Under the pieces are notes generated by a model, which was not told the DNA's origin, did no database searches, and saw nothing but the letters and a program-made list of their open reading frames with translations. Both the position numbers and the translations under genes were made by a program. Below are positions 17,465-25,279 of a stretch of DNA of 34,198 nt, piece after piece (within the stretch, counting starts at the first letter, position 1; every line of letters starts with the position of its first letter). The stretch comes from Nonomuraea zeae (GTDB taxonomy: Bacteria; Actinomycetota; Actinomycetes; Streptosporangiales; Streptosporangiaceae), in the NCBI RefSeq assembly GCF_005889725.1, contig NZ_VCKX01000119.1, positions 1 to 34,198 of the forward strand, written 5' to 3'.

Positions 17465-18013
17465 ATGCCTCAGGCATATCTGGGTGAGCGCAGGCAGACA
17501 ATGATCCGCCCTGGCCCAGACCTGCGCAGGCGCCTGGAGGAGAGCGCGCTCAGCGCAGGTTACGGTACGCGCAAAACAGGTCGCTACCTTGTGGACCTGT
17601 TCGACGCGCTCCACCCCGAGCCAAGGAAGCAGCAGGATCCCGACAAGCGCCAGGAGGCAGCCACCGGACGGCTGGTACAGACGCTCGTGGAGGCCGCAAG
17701 TCACCTGCGCACCGATTGCGGCAAAGAGCCCGTGCCCACGAATCTGCGGCCGAGCCCAGCGCTGCGCCGCCGCCTCGAGGCCGGTGCGAACCACATGCGA
17801 TATCCCTTCCTCAATCCCTACCTTGTCGACGTCCTGACCTCTCTTCACCCGGATCCGGAGACTCATCCGGAGGCGGCCGTCGCTGCGGCGGAGCTGGTGA
17901 AGGCACTGCTGCAAGGCGCCAGTGTGACCGTCGAAGGCGAGCAGGAGTTGCAGGGCACGCTTGACTTCGACCTTCCGCCCGTCTTGACCGGGAACGCTGT
18001 CGTGGCTGCTTAG
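17465..18013 (+). CDS. Hypothetical protein with an internal duplication
   Basis: 182 residues from ATG 17465, with AAAGGGG about 10 bases upstream. I do not recognise the family. The protein consists of two related halves. The first, about residues 14-78, contains IRPGPDLRRRLEESAL and YLVDLFDALHPEP, then RLVQTLVEAASHL. The second, about residues 94-160, contains LRPSPALRRRLEAGAN and YLVDVLTSLHPDP, then ELVKALLQGASV. Each half is predicted to be helical with an RRRLE helix, a Y-L-V-D-x-L helix and a third amphipathic helix. A short tail follows. There are no membrane segments or cysteine motifs. Its position near the plasmid-type genes and an upstream pair of repeats suggests a maintenance or regulatory role, but this is inference. 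Confidence 0.75.
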   Translation: MPQAYLGERRQTMIRPGPDLRRRLEESALSAGYGTRKTGRYLVDLFDALHPEPRKQQDPDKRQEAATGRLVQTLVEAASHLRTDCGKEPVPTNLRPSPALRRRLEAGANHMRYPFLNPYLVDVLTSLHPDPETHPEAAVAAAELVKALLQGASVTVEGEQELQGTLDFDLPPVLTGNAVVAA

Positions 18014-18104
18014 CCCGATCGAGCAAGCACAGAAGGGAGGGCCAGCCACGGGCCGACATCAGACCCGGGGCAACGCCCCACGGTAGACCCGCAAAAAAAG
18101 AAGC

Positions 18105-18146
18105 GGGCCCTCGCGCAACTACTTGGCGGTTGCGGCGCGAGGACCC
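18105..18146. terminator. Bidirectional intrinsic terminator
   Basis: GGGCCCTCGCGC and GCGCGAGGACCC form a 12-bp stem with one mismatch. On the plus strand the stem is followed by TTTA. On the minus strand it is followed by GCTTCTTTTTTT, because AAAAAAAGAAGC precedes it. It would stop transcripts from the 17465 gene and any transcript coming from the right. Confidence 0.75.
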
Positions 18147-18150
18147 TTTA

Positions 18151-18649
18151 AACCCCGGCCCGGCGCGTGTCGGCTGGCGAGCTCTCGCGTGCCTAGGCCG
18201 GTCCTTAAGGTCTGGAGACCACCATAGACGATGGACTCCGTGCTCTGCCAGTTATGCCCACGTGCGGCGTGTCGCATTCGGGCGTTTCTGCCAGCGCCCG
18301 TACGCATAACGTCATACCCGGACTACCGGGAGAGACGCCATACGCGCGTGCCAAGCTTTTTTCCGCGAACGTTCAGCATTTGCGCACGTTTAGCGCGGTC
18401 AGGCCGCCGTGTCTCATCCCGCAGGTCCGCCATTCCAGGCAAGGCGCTGACGCGCCCGCTGTGGGCGCGTGCACCCGCCGGGCGCCACGACGGCATCGGC
18501 CTGTGCGTCCGGCGCCACCGGCGCCGGCAAATCTTTTCTCCTCGCAGCGCCCTTCGCCCGGGAGAGATCACCAGGTGCCGCGCGCGTGGAGCTGCCGGCC
18601 ATCGTGTGCCGCCAGAGGCGTTCTTACCGCCTGTGCCGGCCTCGTAAAG
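18151..18649. other. Non-coding stretch before the direct repeat
   Basis: About 500 bases without a gene I can support. A plus-strand reading contains GATGAGKS, a Walker A-like string, but nothing around it supports an ATPase. A GGTCT-GG-AGACC inverted repeat lies near 18211. The region could be control DNA for the following genes. Confidence 0.35.
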
Positions 18650-18883
18650 AGCTTGCCGTCGCCATCCGGCGACCGGCGCTCCTTCTGCACCCCGTCCCGG
18701 AGGCGCCGCTGACCGCACCCCCTCGGCCCGGCCGGGCCACACCCTAAAACCCATACCGGCACATCAGCAGCACGCGGCACCAGACCACAGGTCACGCCAG
18801 CGGCTCTGTTTAGTGCACCCACCATCCGCATCGGAGCCCACCATGAGCCATGCGCTCAGTTCAGCACGCCCAAAAACAACCCC
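18650..18883 (+). repeat. 234-bp direct repeat, copy 1
   Basis: Identical to 18981-19214 except for T/C at 18811/19142, at a distance of exactly 331 bases. It includes the upstream region and the first 14 codons of the small gene at 19174. The near identity points to a recent duplication. Confidence 0.95.
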
Positions 18884-19043
18884 ACACGCCACGCGCCCGG
18901 CTTCGGCCGGCGGCCCTGCCGCGGCCCGGCGCGCTGTGCCGATGGCGTGGGCTCTGCCGTCCGTGACCGTCATCCGTTCCAGCTTGCCGTCGCCATCCGG
19001 CGACCGGCGCTCCTTCTGCACCCCGTCCCGGAGGCGCCGCTGA
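18843..19043 (+). pseudogene. Truncated duplicate of the small gene at 19174
   Basis: ATG 18843 and the next 13 codons (MSHALSSARPKTTP) are the same as in the intact copy 331 bases downstream, including the upstream region that must carry its ribosome-binding site. After the repeat boundary the reading turns into unrelated sequence and then runs through the start of repeat copy 2 in another frame, ending after 66 residues. It is a by-product of the duplication and probably not functional, although it could still be translated. Confidence 0.6.
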
Positions 19044-19214
19044 CCGCACCCCCTCGGCCCGGCCGGGCCACACCCTAAAACCCATACCGGCACATCAGCA
19101 GCACGCGGCACCAGACCACAGGTCACGCCAGCGGCTCTGTTCAGTGCACCCACCATCCGCATCGGAGCCCACCATGAGCCATGCGCTCAGTTCAGCACGC
19201 CCAAAAACAACCCC
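18981..19214 (+). repeat. 234-bp direct repeat, copy 2
   Basis: Second copy of the repeat at 18650-18883, with one mismatch. This copy leads into the intact small gene. The 97 bases between the two copies are unique. Confidence 0.95.
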
Positions 19215-19434
19215 GCAGATCGTCGAGCCGGTCTTCCACCTCTACGGCGCGATCGCCTCGGCCACAGGTGACATCACCGCCAGGCGAGACCGCGCCACCG
19301 CGACGGTTGTCCAAGCAAGCCGTCACGCCCTGGCGGCCGAGCGATGCGCCGCCCGCGCCCAAGGCGCCGAGCCCTCCCGCCACGCCCGCAAGCCGACGCC
19401 ATCGGCGACACGTCACGCTGGGGCCGGCGCATGA
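19174..19434 (+). CDS. Small hypothetical protein, coupled to the HTH protein
   Basis: 86 residues from ATG 19174. The stop overlaps the start of the next gene (ATGA at 19431), so the two are translated together. The middle part, QIVEPVFHLYGAIASATGDI followed by a run rich in A and R, looks like an amphipathic helix. The C-terminus is basic and low in complexity. I recognise no domain. The coupling to a plasmid-type HTH protein suggests a helper in replication or its control, but that is inference only. Confidence 0.6.
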   Translation: MSHALSSARPKTTPQIVEPVFHLYGAIASATGDITARRDRATATVVQASRHALAAERCAARAQGAEPSRHARKPTPSATRHAGAGA

Positions 19435-20927
19435 GCGCCCGGCACCATCAGGTGCCGCGTGCCCTGCTCTACAGCAGCACGCACAGCGCTCTGGCCATCG
19501 TCGCCTGGTGCCTGTACGAGGCTCTGCAGTACCGCAACGCCCACGGCGGTCAGGAACCGGCCCGGGCCCGGCGCTGCTGGGTCGCCGAGCGGCTCGGAGT
19601 CAGCGAGCGCACCCTGGATCGCGCCCGGACGGAGTTGCTCACCGACCACGGAGGCGGGCCGTTCCTGACACGACGCCTTCGCGGACGCAACCGCTCGGCC
19701 CTGCACACCGTGCTGCACCGCCCCCAGGAAACCCGCCGGCGCTACGCGGCCGTGCCCGCGTGGGCCCTGGCACGCGTGCGCGCGGGCGAAGCGGCTACCG
19801 CCGACGGACACGTGTGTCCAGAAACCTTCCGGACGTGGGTCGTCCTGTGCGACAAACTTGACCCCGACGGGCACGACCTGACCCTGGCCAAGCTTGGCCA
19901 ATGGCTGTCCTGCTCCCCCACGACGGCCCGTCGCCGGCTACGCGCCTTGGAAGCAGCGGGCTGGGTACGCGTGCACCGCCGCGGCAACGGCTTCTGGATG
20001 CACGTGCAGGCCGTCGTGGAGGAGGGTCTCATCGCAGCCCTCCCTCAGGATCACAACCACAGCAGCGATGACGGCGAGGAGGTCTCCGGCTGCCCCGCGC
20101 CATCTGACCACTCCCCCGTACCAGATGTGGCCAGTCTGCCCCTGCCACAGACGTCTGGTCCCCACGTGCCAGATCTGACGCCTCCATATGAGACACCTTC
20201 AAAGGAACCACCCTCAGAGGATCCATCCGCAAAGAACCCGTTCCCTCTCGCCGTAGGCGGAGCACAGCACCGTAAGGACGCCAGCCGCAACGCGCTGACG
20301 CGCGAGAGGCAGATCAACGACGAACCACCCCCCGCCCCGGCCGTGACCCGGCCGCGAGGCGGTCCCAGCGTCATGACGGCGCTGCCGCTTGAATGGCAGC
20401 TGCGCATGAGCCAGTCAGAGCGCGAACGCGTACTAGCGGCCATCGACGACGAGCTCGCTCAAGGACGGACCATCGCGCAGCTGACGGCCCGCGTCCGCCG
20501 CCGCCTGACCGTCTGGTCCGGCACACGGCCGCGCCGCGCCGTCGCCGCCGCGCTGACGGTCGTCGAGCGCGGCTACCACTGCCCGCATCCCATGTGCGAA
20601 GAGCACCTGCTGCCGTCCGGACACCCGTGCGAGGCGTGCGCCGCGATAGGCGCCACCATGAACCGGCAACGACAGCTCAGCTCCGCCTCTTCCGATGCCG
20701 AAGAACCCCCCGCGAACTCAGCCCGCCGGCACGCAGCCGAGCCACGTGACCATGTGCGCGCACGCCGGGAGTTCCCGCCCCAGGCCTGCACTCGCGTCGA
20801 CGCCGACGGTCCCGACGGGCCGGCCGCCCGGGCGAGGGCCCTGCTGACGTCGACCAGCCCCGGCTTCGCCGCAGCTGACCGGCGCCGCCATCGAGCACCG
20901 GCGTCCGTCGCTGGAGCCACCGGATGA
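19431..20927 (+). CDS. Plasmid-type helix-turn-helix protein, possible replication initiator
   Basis: 498 residues from ATG 19431. Residues 47-70 (RRCWVAERLGVSERTLDRAR) form one helix-turn-helix. Residues 148-185 (LTLAKLGQWLSCSPTTARRR, then LRALEAAGWVRVHRRGNGFW) form a second, winged, helix-turn-helix. A disordered acidic/proline-rich linker (about 205-305) follows. Next comes a conserved-looking C-terminal part with an alpha-helical stretch (LPLEWQLRMSQSERERVLAA) and a Cys4 knuckle, C384-x4-C389-x10-C400-x2-C403. Proteins of this layout occur on actinomycete plasmids and integrative elements, where two winged-helix domains fit replication initiation. I see no Rep catalytic motif, so the role is inferred. 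The repeat upstream might hold its control elements. Confidence 0.75.
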   Translation: MSARHHQVPRALLYSSTHSALAIVAWCLYEALQYRNAHGGQEPARARRCWVAERLGVSERTLDRARTELLTDHGGGPFLTRRLRGRNRSALHTVLHRPQETRRRYAAVPAWALARVRAGEAATADGHVCPETFRTWVVLCDKLDPDGHDLTLAKLGQWLSCSPTTARRRLRALEAAGWVRVHRRGNGFWMHVQAVVEEGLIAALPQDHNHSSDDGEEVSGCPAPSDHSPVPDVASLPLPQTSGPHVPDLTPPYETPSKEPPSEDPSAKNPFPLAVGGAQHRKDASRNALTRERQINDEPPPAPAVTRPRGGPSVMTALPLEWQLRMSQSERERVLAAIDDELAQGRTIAQLTARVRRRLTVWSGTRPRRAVAAALTVVERGYHCPHPMCEEHLLPSGHPCEACAAIGATMNRQRQLSSASSDAEEPPANSARRHAAEPRDHVRARREFPPQACTRVDADGPDGPAARARALLTSTSPGFAAADRRRHRAPASVAGATG

Positions 20928-21407
20928 GGGGGCGCCGCCGATCAATGACGCTGGAGCTGTATGGCCGGCCGCGTCGCGCCGGGCGGCGCCGTCCCTCTTG
21001 GTGCCGGTCCGCGAGCCCTCGATGCCCGTCGATGGCTACGTCGGGGCGAAGATCTTCCACTTCGCCTATGCCTCAAGAGCAGGTGATGCTGCGGCACGCG
21101 GAAGCGACGTGCTGCGGGTGGGCGAGCAGCCTTTCCGCGACATCGGTGTCGAGCCGAGCTTCGCCTTCGACGTCAGCTGGTGGAGTTTCAGGGCGGCTAC
21201 GAGGGCAACGGTATCCGGCTCGTCCAAGGGGATGATTCTCAAGGGGCGCTCGCGAGCGTCGCCGCCGTCACCCAAGAAGTGATCGTGCACGTGTTAGGGA
21301 CCGTCGCCATGGCGAGCCTCATCACGAAGGCGAGTTCGGGCTCTCCACGGGGATGTTCGCCTGTCCTGGAGCGTTGTGCGAGAAAAGGCCGCTGAGATGG
21401 GGCATCG
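20928..21407. other. Gap with no supported gene
   Basis: About 480 bases. Short open frames exist on both strands, including one starting with ATGA overlap at 20924 and a minus-strand one containing RERPLRIIPLDEPDTVALVA. None continues into a recognisable domain. The mixed frames suggest a degraded gene. Confidence 0.35.
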
Positions 21408-22058
21408 GTGTCCCTCTACGGAAGCCGTCACGTCACCTCGATCAGTTTGACCGTCCTCTGTCTGGGGCTGCCGGCCGCCGCGGCCGTTCAGATCGCTGAG
21501 GGGGATTTCGCGTCCGATGTGGTCATCGGCGCCGTCTTGGTCTGGTGCCTGTCGGCATGGGTGGGGCGGTGGATTCTCAATCGGAAGGCCGCTTCGGCAA
21601 AGCCTGCCGAATGGCTGGTGCGAGCGCATATCGCGAACAACAAGCTGGCCAGGTGTTCCATGCTCAGGCTCACGCCGCTCAACGGCGGCAGAGGCTATTG
21701 GCAGCGGATCATGTGGCATCCGTGGCTGGACGGCATGACTGAAGACGAGATCCTTTGGGTGCGGATCGGTAAGGGTGTCGCGCGACGCGCGGTCGTGGAA
21801 TTCCCTGAAGGCACGCGCATCCTTCCCGCGGGACGGTTCCGCCGGTGGTCTTACTTCGGCTGGCATATCCGGAACCGCGCGCCGGAGCGGGTCGATGGGT
21901 TCCCTTTCCCTCCGTGGATCTGGATCGGCGTTCCTGTTTACAGCGGACTGTTGGGCGGATTCCAGATGTCGCCGGGATGGAGTGGCGCCGCGACGATGGC
22001 GCCGGTCTTGGTGGGCATCGTGCTGCATTTCTGGGGATGGGTCGGAGGGCTGCCTTAG
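21408..22058 (+). CDS. Hypothetical membrane protein (2 + 2 helices)
   Basis: 216 residues from GTG 21408; the true start is uncertain because no strong ribosome site is visible. Two hydrophobic helices lie at about 12-30 and 35-52 (VVIGAVLVWCLSAWVGRWIL). A basic soluble region of about 110 residues follows, with MTEDEILWVRIGKGVARRAV and EFPEGTRILPAGRFRRWSYF. Two helices close the protein (PPWIWIGVPVYSGLLGGFQM and APVLVGIVLHFWGWVGGL). The central part is strand-rich and could be a small beta domain on the cytosolic face. I do not recognise the family. Neighbours are plasmid-type genes. Confidence 0.65.
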   Translation: MSLYGSRHVTSISLTVLCLGLPAAAAVQIAEGDFASDVVIGAVLVWCLSAWVGRWILNRKAASAKPAEWLVRAHIANNKLARCSMLRLTPLNGGRGYWQRIMWHPWLDGMTEDEILWVRIGKGVARRAVVEFPEGTRILPAGRFRRWSYFGWHIRNRAPERVDGFPFPPWIWIGVPVYSGLLGGFQMSPGWSGAATMAPVLVGIVLHFWGWVGGLP

Positions 22059-22253
22059 TCGCCGGGAAATCGTCTATGAGGCCGAGTGGCCCGGCTCCTC
22101 GATGCGCACCCGATCGACGCCTGGCTGAAGCTCGATCATCTCCTCGCTTGCGCAGATCCGCAACGCACGCAATACCGTCGTTTCTTACTCGACGGGCCTC
22201 GCTTCTCCAGGCTGGCTTGATCCGCTGACCACGTAAACTTCAGCCTTTCAAAC

Positions 22254-22421
22254 TCAGGTGCACTGAAGGTGGTGGCCAAGTAACTCACTGTGGTCCCGCA
22301 GGATAAGCATGGCGGCGTCATAGCTGGCAGGATTCAGATGATAGTTGGCCGTGAAAAAGGTGCCTTCCGGGCAGAGACTATGAAATTCTCCAGTGGTCGC
22401 TCCGGCTGATCGGATCAGCAT
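22254..22421 (-). CDS. Possible small protein, 55 residues
   Basis: ATG 22421 opens a minus-strand frame reading MLIRSAGATTGEFHSLCPEG, then TFFTANYHLNPASYDAAMLI and ending in ELLGHHLQCT. The composition is protein-like (hydrophobic, acidic and aromatic residues mixed, no arginine/proline bias). Third-position GC, counted by hand, is 34 of 55, low for this replicon. An AAGGAG lies rather far upstream (about 16 bases from the ATG). It may be a foreign small gene or the end of a broken one. I recognise no family. Confidence 0.35.
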   Translation of the reverse strand: MLIRSAGATTGEFHSLCPEGTFFTANYHLNPASYDAAMLILRDHSELLGHHLQCT

Positions 22422-22827
22422 GATTTCTAAATGTCTTCTCCTTGGCAGGGGGCACGTCGAATCGTTTGTCTTCGGGTCGTGTACCTCAGGGCATCGGTCT
22501 TCGGCTTCGGCAGCGATTGGTCAACGACGATGAGTGGCGTCACCCGCCGTCTTCGAAAATTGCCGCGGAGTTGGTGAGGGTGATGAACGTGCCGGCATTC
22601 GCGGTGAGGGTGCTGATCGTCTTCTGCGCGGCGACGGTCGTTCGGACACCGGCAGGGGTTCGGGCCTCGGCTGTCGTTCGGGATTCAGCGCACCGTCGGA
22701 ACCTCAGGTCATCCACCGCCAGTGACAGCTGGGAGAAGGACGCCGTCTCGTTCGCGAGCGATGGCTTCATTGAGTGTCGATTTGCGTTGGCCGACATGAG
22801 CACACGCGGGTCCAGGAGGTGGCCCAT
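22422..22827. promoter_or_regulatory. Upstream region of the 299-aa protein
   Basis: About 400 bases without a clear gene. A short reading frame, ATG 22796 to the TGA at 22829, overlaps the next gene's start codon (ATGA). It contains the gene's ribosome-binding site, so it could act as a coupling leader (MSTRGSRRWPI). Confidence 0.35.
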
Positions 22828-23727
22828 ATGAGCACCCAGCCGACGGCGAGAGGGGTCCCAGGGCGCGTACTGCCAGGTCGGGTGCCGGTGCCCATGGCGC
22901 CGGAGACCTCCGCGCGGCAGCGGCTCGTACAGCGGATCTGCGCCAGGGTCGTGCCCGGCATGAAGGTCGGCGTCGCCAGGCTCCCGTCCGGCGGCCTGCA
23001 GGTTCGGATCGACACCCCCGCGTCGATGGCCGAGAAGAAGTCCTGGGTCCTCCACCACCGCATGGCCCGGGAGGTGGCACTGGTCGGCTGGCACTGCGAG
23101 GTGGACGCCGACCGTCTCCTGGTGCTCGGCTGGAGCGCCGCGTGCCTGCACAACCGCGTACGCCTGCTCAAGAGCGGGCTGCGCAAGCTCACCGACTTCG
23201 AGCCGACGGCCCAGCGGGCCGTGCAGCTCGACGGCCGCGGCCCGGCCAGCCGGCCTGCCGCAGAGCTCGTGGCGGACGTATGCGCCTCGATCGAGCGGCG
23301 GCTGCGCTGGCCCGAACGGCTGGCCGAGCTCCACGCCTACGAGCGCCGATCGGACTTGCCGCACCTGCAATTGCGCCTCGCCCAGGTCGCCGGCCTGGAG
23401 GCGCAGGTCGCAGGCGCCTGCGATGAGCACCTCGTCATGGCACGGGTGCTGGCAGAGTCTGTCTGCGAGCGCTACGCGCGGCACGGGAACTTCATTCACG
23501 CGCAGGGCGAGGTGCTGGCGGAATATCACGCATGGGTGCACGCCGGCCCGATGATCTTGGGCTCGGCGACCGTACGGCCGGGCCGCCCAGACGCCAGCCG
23601 TCCCCACATCGGGCCGACACAGCGCCGCATTGCCGCGAGCGCCATCAACCACGGCGTGCCGCGGGCGACCCCCGCGGTCGTAACTTCCGGGGCCGGACAC
23701 GCCGACGTCGAGAAGGGCACTCACTGA
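22828..23727 (+). CDS. Hypothetical protein, plasmid region
   Basis: 299 residues from ATG 22828, chosen because AGGAGG lies 8 bases upstream. An in-frame GTG or ATG further upstream lacks such a site. The core (residues about 40-250) is helical and rich in R, A and L, with segments such as LVQRICARVVPGMKVGVARL, then WVLHHRMAREVALVGWHCEV and VMARVLAESVCERYARHGNF. The early part (KVGVARLPSGGLQVRIDTP) may form a small beta sheet. The tail after about 255 is low complexity. No catalytic motif, signal peptide or membrane helix is visible, and I recognise no family. The codon usage fits the host and the frame is intact, so the gene is probably real and functional. Confidence 0.75.
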   Translation: MSTQPTARGVPGRVLPGRVPVPMAPETSARQRLVQRICARVVPGMKVGVARLPSGGLQVRIDTPASMAEKKSWVLHHRMAREVALVGWHCEVDADRLLVLGWSAACLHNRVRLLKSGLRKLTDFEPTAQRAVQLDGRGPASRPAAELVADVCASIERRLRWPERLAELHAYERRSDLPHLQLRLAQVAGLEAQVAGACDEHLVMARVLAESVCERYARHGNFIHAQGEVLAEYHAWVHAGPMILGSATVRPGRPDASRPHIGPTQRRIAASAINHGVPRATPAVVTSGAGHADVEKGTH

Positions 23728-24145
23728 CCACGAGCCACTCCACGGCGCTGGCAACTCCGGCCAGCGCGCCTGCCGGCAAATGCGGCTCTAGAGTTGCACT
23801 CCGACGGTGAGAACATCAAGGGTTACACTCAGCCGACGCTTCCGGCCCCCGTTTGGGTACCCTGCCCGGCCGATCACTGCGCTGCGCCCCGCTTCGACCC
23901 GAGCCCCTTTAATGGCACTGCGACGTCGTCGACCGCCGCTTGACCGCGCTGAAGCAGCTTCGCGACCTGGCTGTCCGCCACGACACGACCCGCCCCTGCC
24001 CACAGGGCAGACATCACTGTCGCATGTCTGTACTCGTACTGTCGTCGCCAACTCCAGGCCTCGGCCGCCACTCCCCGCGCCGTTGACCGACCCGGCGCAT
24101 GCAGACTGGGGCCGTCCGCCGCGCCGGCCTCCCCCACGTCCACCC
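23728..24145. other. Gap between convergent genes
   Basis: About 420 bases between the plus-strand 299-aa gene and the minus-strand partition operon, which converge here. A minus-strand reading contains ATVMSALWAGAGRVVADSQV but has no good start or domain. No strong terminator hairpin was found. Confidence 0.35.
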
Positions 24146-25279
24146 CTACATGCCGGAGGACAAGGCCATGTCGTCGGTGAATGGGCGATCGGGCTCGACG
24201 CCGTCGTCGTCGAGCAGGTACGCCTCAACTGCCACCGAGACCAGCGTGGACAGGTGTTCTGCCCCGGTGTCCTGTACCAGGTCGCTAAGGATATCGAGCT
24301 CGGCCGGGCGGAACTGGACGGGCCACAGCACCCGGCGGATGCCCGGCTTCGACTTCGAGCGCAGGTTTCTGCGGGGCGGGAAGTGCGACCCGTTGGGGCG
24401 GCTGACCTCTAGGCGGGCCCTGACCAGGAAGGTCAGCATGTTCTCGGTCAGGAAGTGGTCGATGGCGTCCATGGCCAGTTGCGCGTATTCGATGCCTTCG
24501 CTGCGGCTCATCACGCGCGCCCGTTCCTTGGCCTCGGGCTTGACGTAGATGCTGACCTGCTCGGGCGTCTGGTAGGCGCTCGAGCTCGCCCCGGTGGCCG
24601 TGGAGGGCCTGGGTACCGGACGCGGGCTCGGCTGCGGCGTGGGCCGGGCGGGCTGGACCCGGGTCTGCGGCACCTGCGCGGGTGCGGCGGGCGGTGCCTG
24701 CGGAACGTGATCCGTGCGCCGGTGGGGCTCAGCCTCTGACGTAGCTGCGGCCCTGGAGAATGACGCTGCGGGGGTAGGCACCGTAGGTGCGGACGCTGCG
24801 ACGGGTGATGCCGTGGAGGTACGTTCGGCCGCGGCCCTCTCGGTGGAGCCGGCTCCCATGGGAGCCGATACCGGCGCACTGGACGGCGGCTCCTGCTGCG
24901 TTGCGGTGATCGCCGCATCCGACGTCTTTCTCTGAGGCGGCGTGGCCGTTCGCGACGGTTGTTGACGCGCCGGCGCAGCGGGCCCGTCCGCTTCAGCCTT
25001 CGAAGTGGTTCCCCGCTCTACGGGAGTCAGGCGGGAGGGCGCCACAGGCTTCTCCCGCGCCACAGCCTCGCCTTCCGATGTGGCTGCCTCGGCCGGTGGC
25101 ACGGGTCGCCGGGATGCCGGCTCTTGAGTCGCCGGCTGGGTGGCGGCGGGAACCTCTTCAGCGGTCGGCGACTGGGCGACCAGCGATGCCAGGCCACTTT
25201 GCCCGCGCTTGCCCCGTGCCCGGGTCATCCCGCTCAGCTTGGGCTGGGGAGGCTTGTCGTCGAAGAATTCCGTGGTCAC
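24146..25279 (-). CDS. ParB-like partition partner with two RHH-like segments
   Basis: 377 residues from ATG 25279, overlapping the parA stop by 4 bases (ATGA), so it is the second gene of the partition operon. Residues 1-35 are basic (KLSGMTRARGKRGQSGL) and could contact ParA, as the N-termini of ParG/ParB-type partners do. Residues about 36-240 are a disordered proline/alanine/serine linker. Two segments at the C-terminus look like ribbon-helix-helix modules: QVSIYVKPEAKERARVMSRS followed by a helix (about 241-277), and RRVLWPVQFRPAELDILSDL followed by a helix (about 315-356). There is no ParB/Srx nuclease-like domain or HTH. RHH partners bind centromere repeats and often repress their own operon. 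Confidence 0.7.
   Translation of the reverse strand: MTTEFFDDKPPQPKLSGMTRARGKRGQSGLASLVAQSPTAEEVPAATQPATQEPASRRPVPPAEAATSEGEAVAREKPVAPSRLTPVERGTTSKAEADGPAAPARQQPSRTATPPQRKTSDAAITATQQEPPSSAPVSAPMGAGSTERAAAERTSTASPVAASAPTVPTPAASFSRAAATSEAEPHRRTDHVPQAPPAAPAQVPQTRVQPARPTPQPSPRPVPRPSTATGASSSAYQTPEQVSIYVKPEAKERARVMSRSEGIEYAQLAMDAIDHFLTENMLTFLVRARLEVSRPNGSHFPPRRNLRSKSKPGIRRVLWPVQFRPAELDILSDLVQDTGAEHLSTLVSVAVEAYLLDDDGVEPDRPFTDDMALSSGM

Noticed and set aside
18469..18747. GATGAGKS, a Walker A-like string
   Set aside because: No strand context before it and no Walker B or helicase/FtsK motifs after it; likely chance in GC-rich DNA.
22540..23754. 404-residue minus-strand open frame
   Set aside because: It overlaps the 299-aa plus-strand gene, which has AGGAGG and a more protein-like composition. 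The minus frame looks like a shadow, though its product is not absurd, so a small doubt remains.
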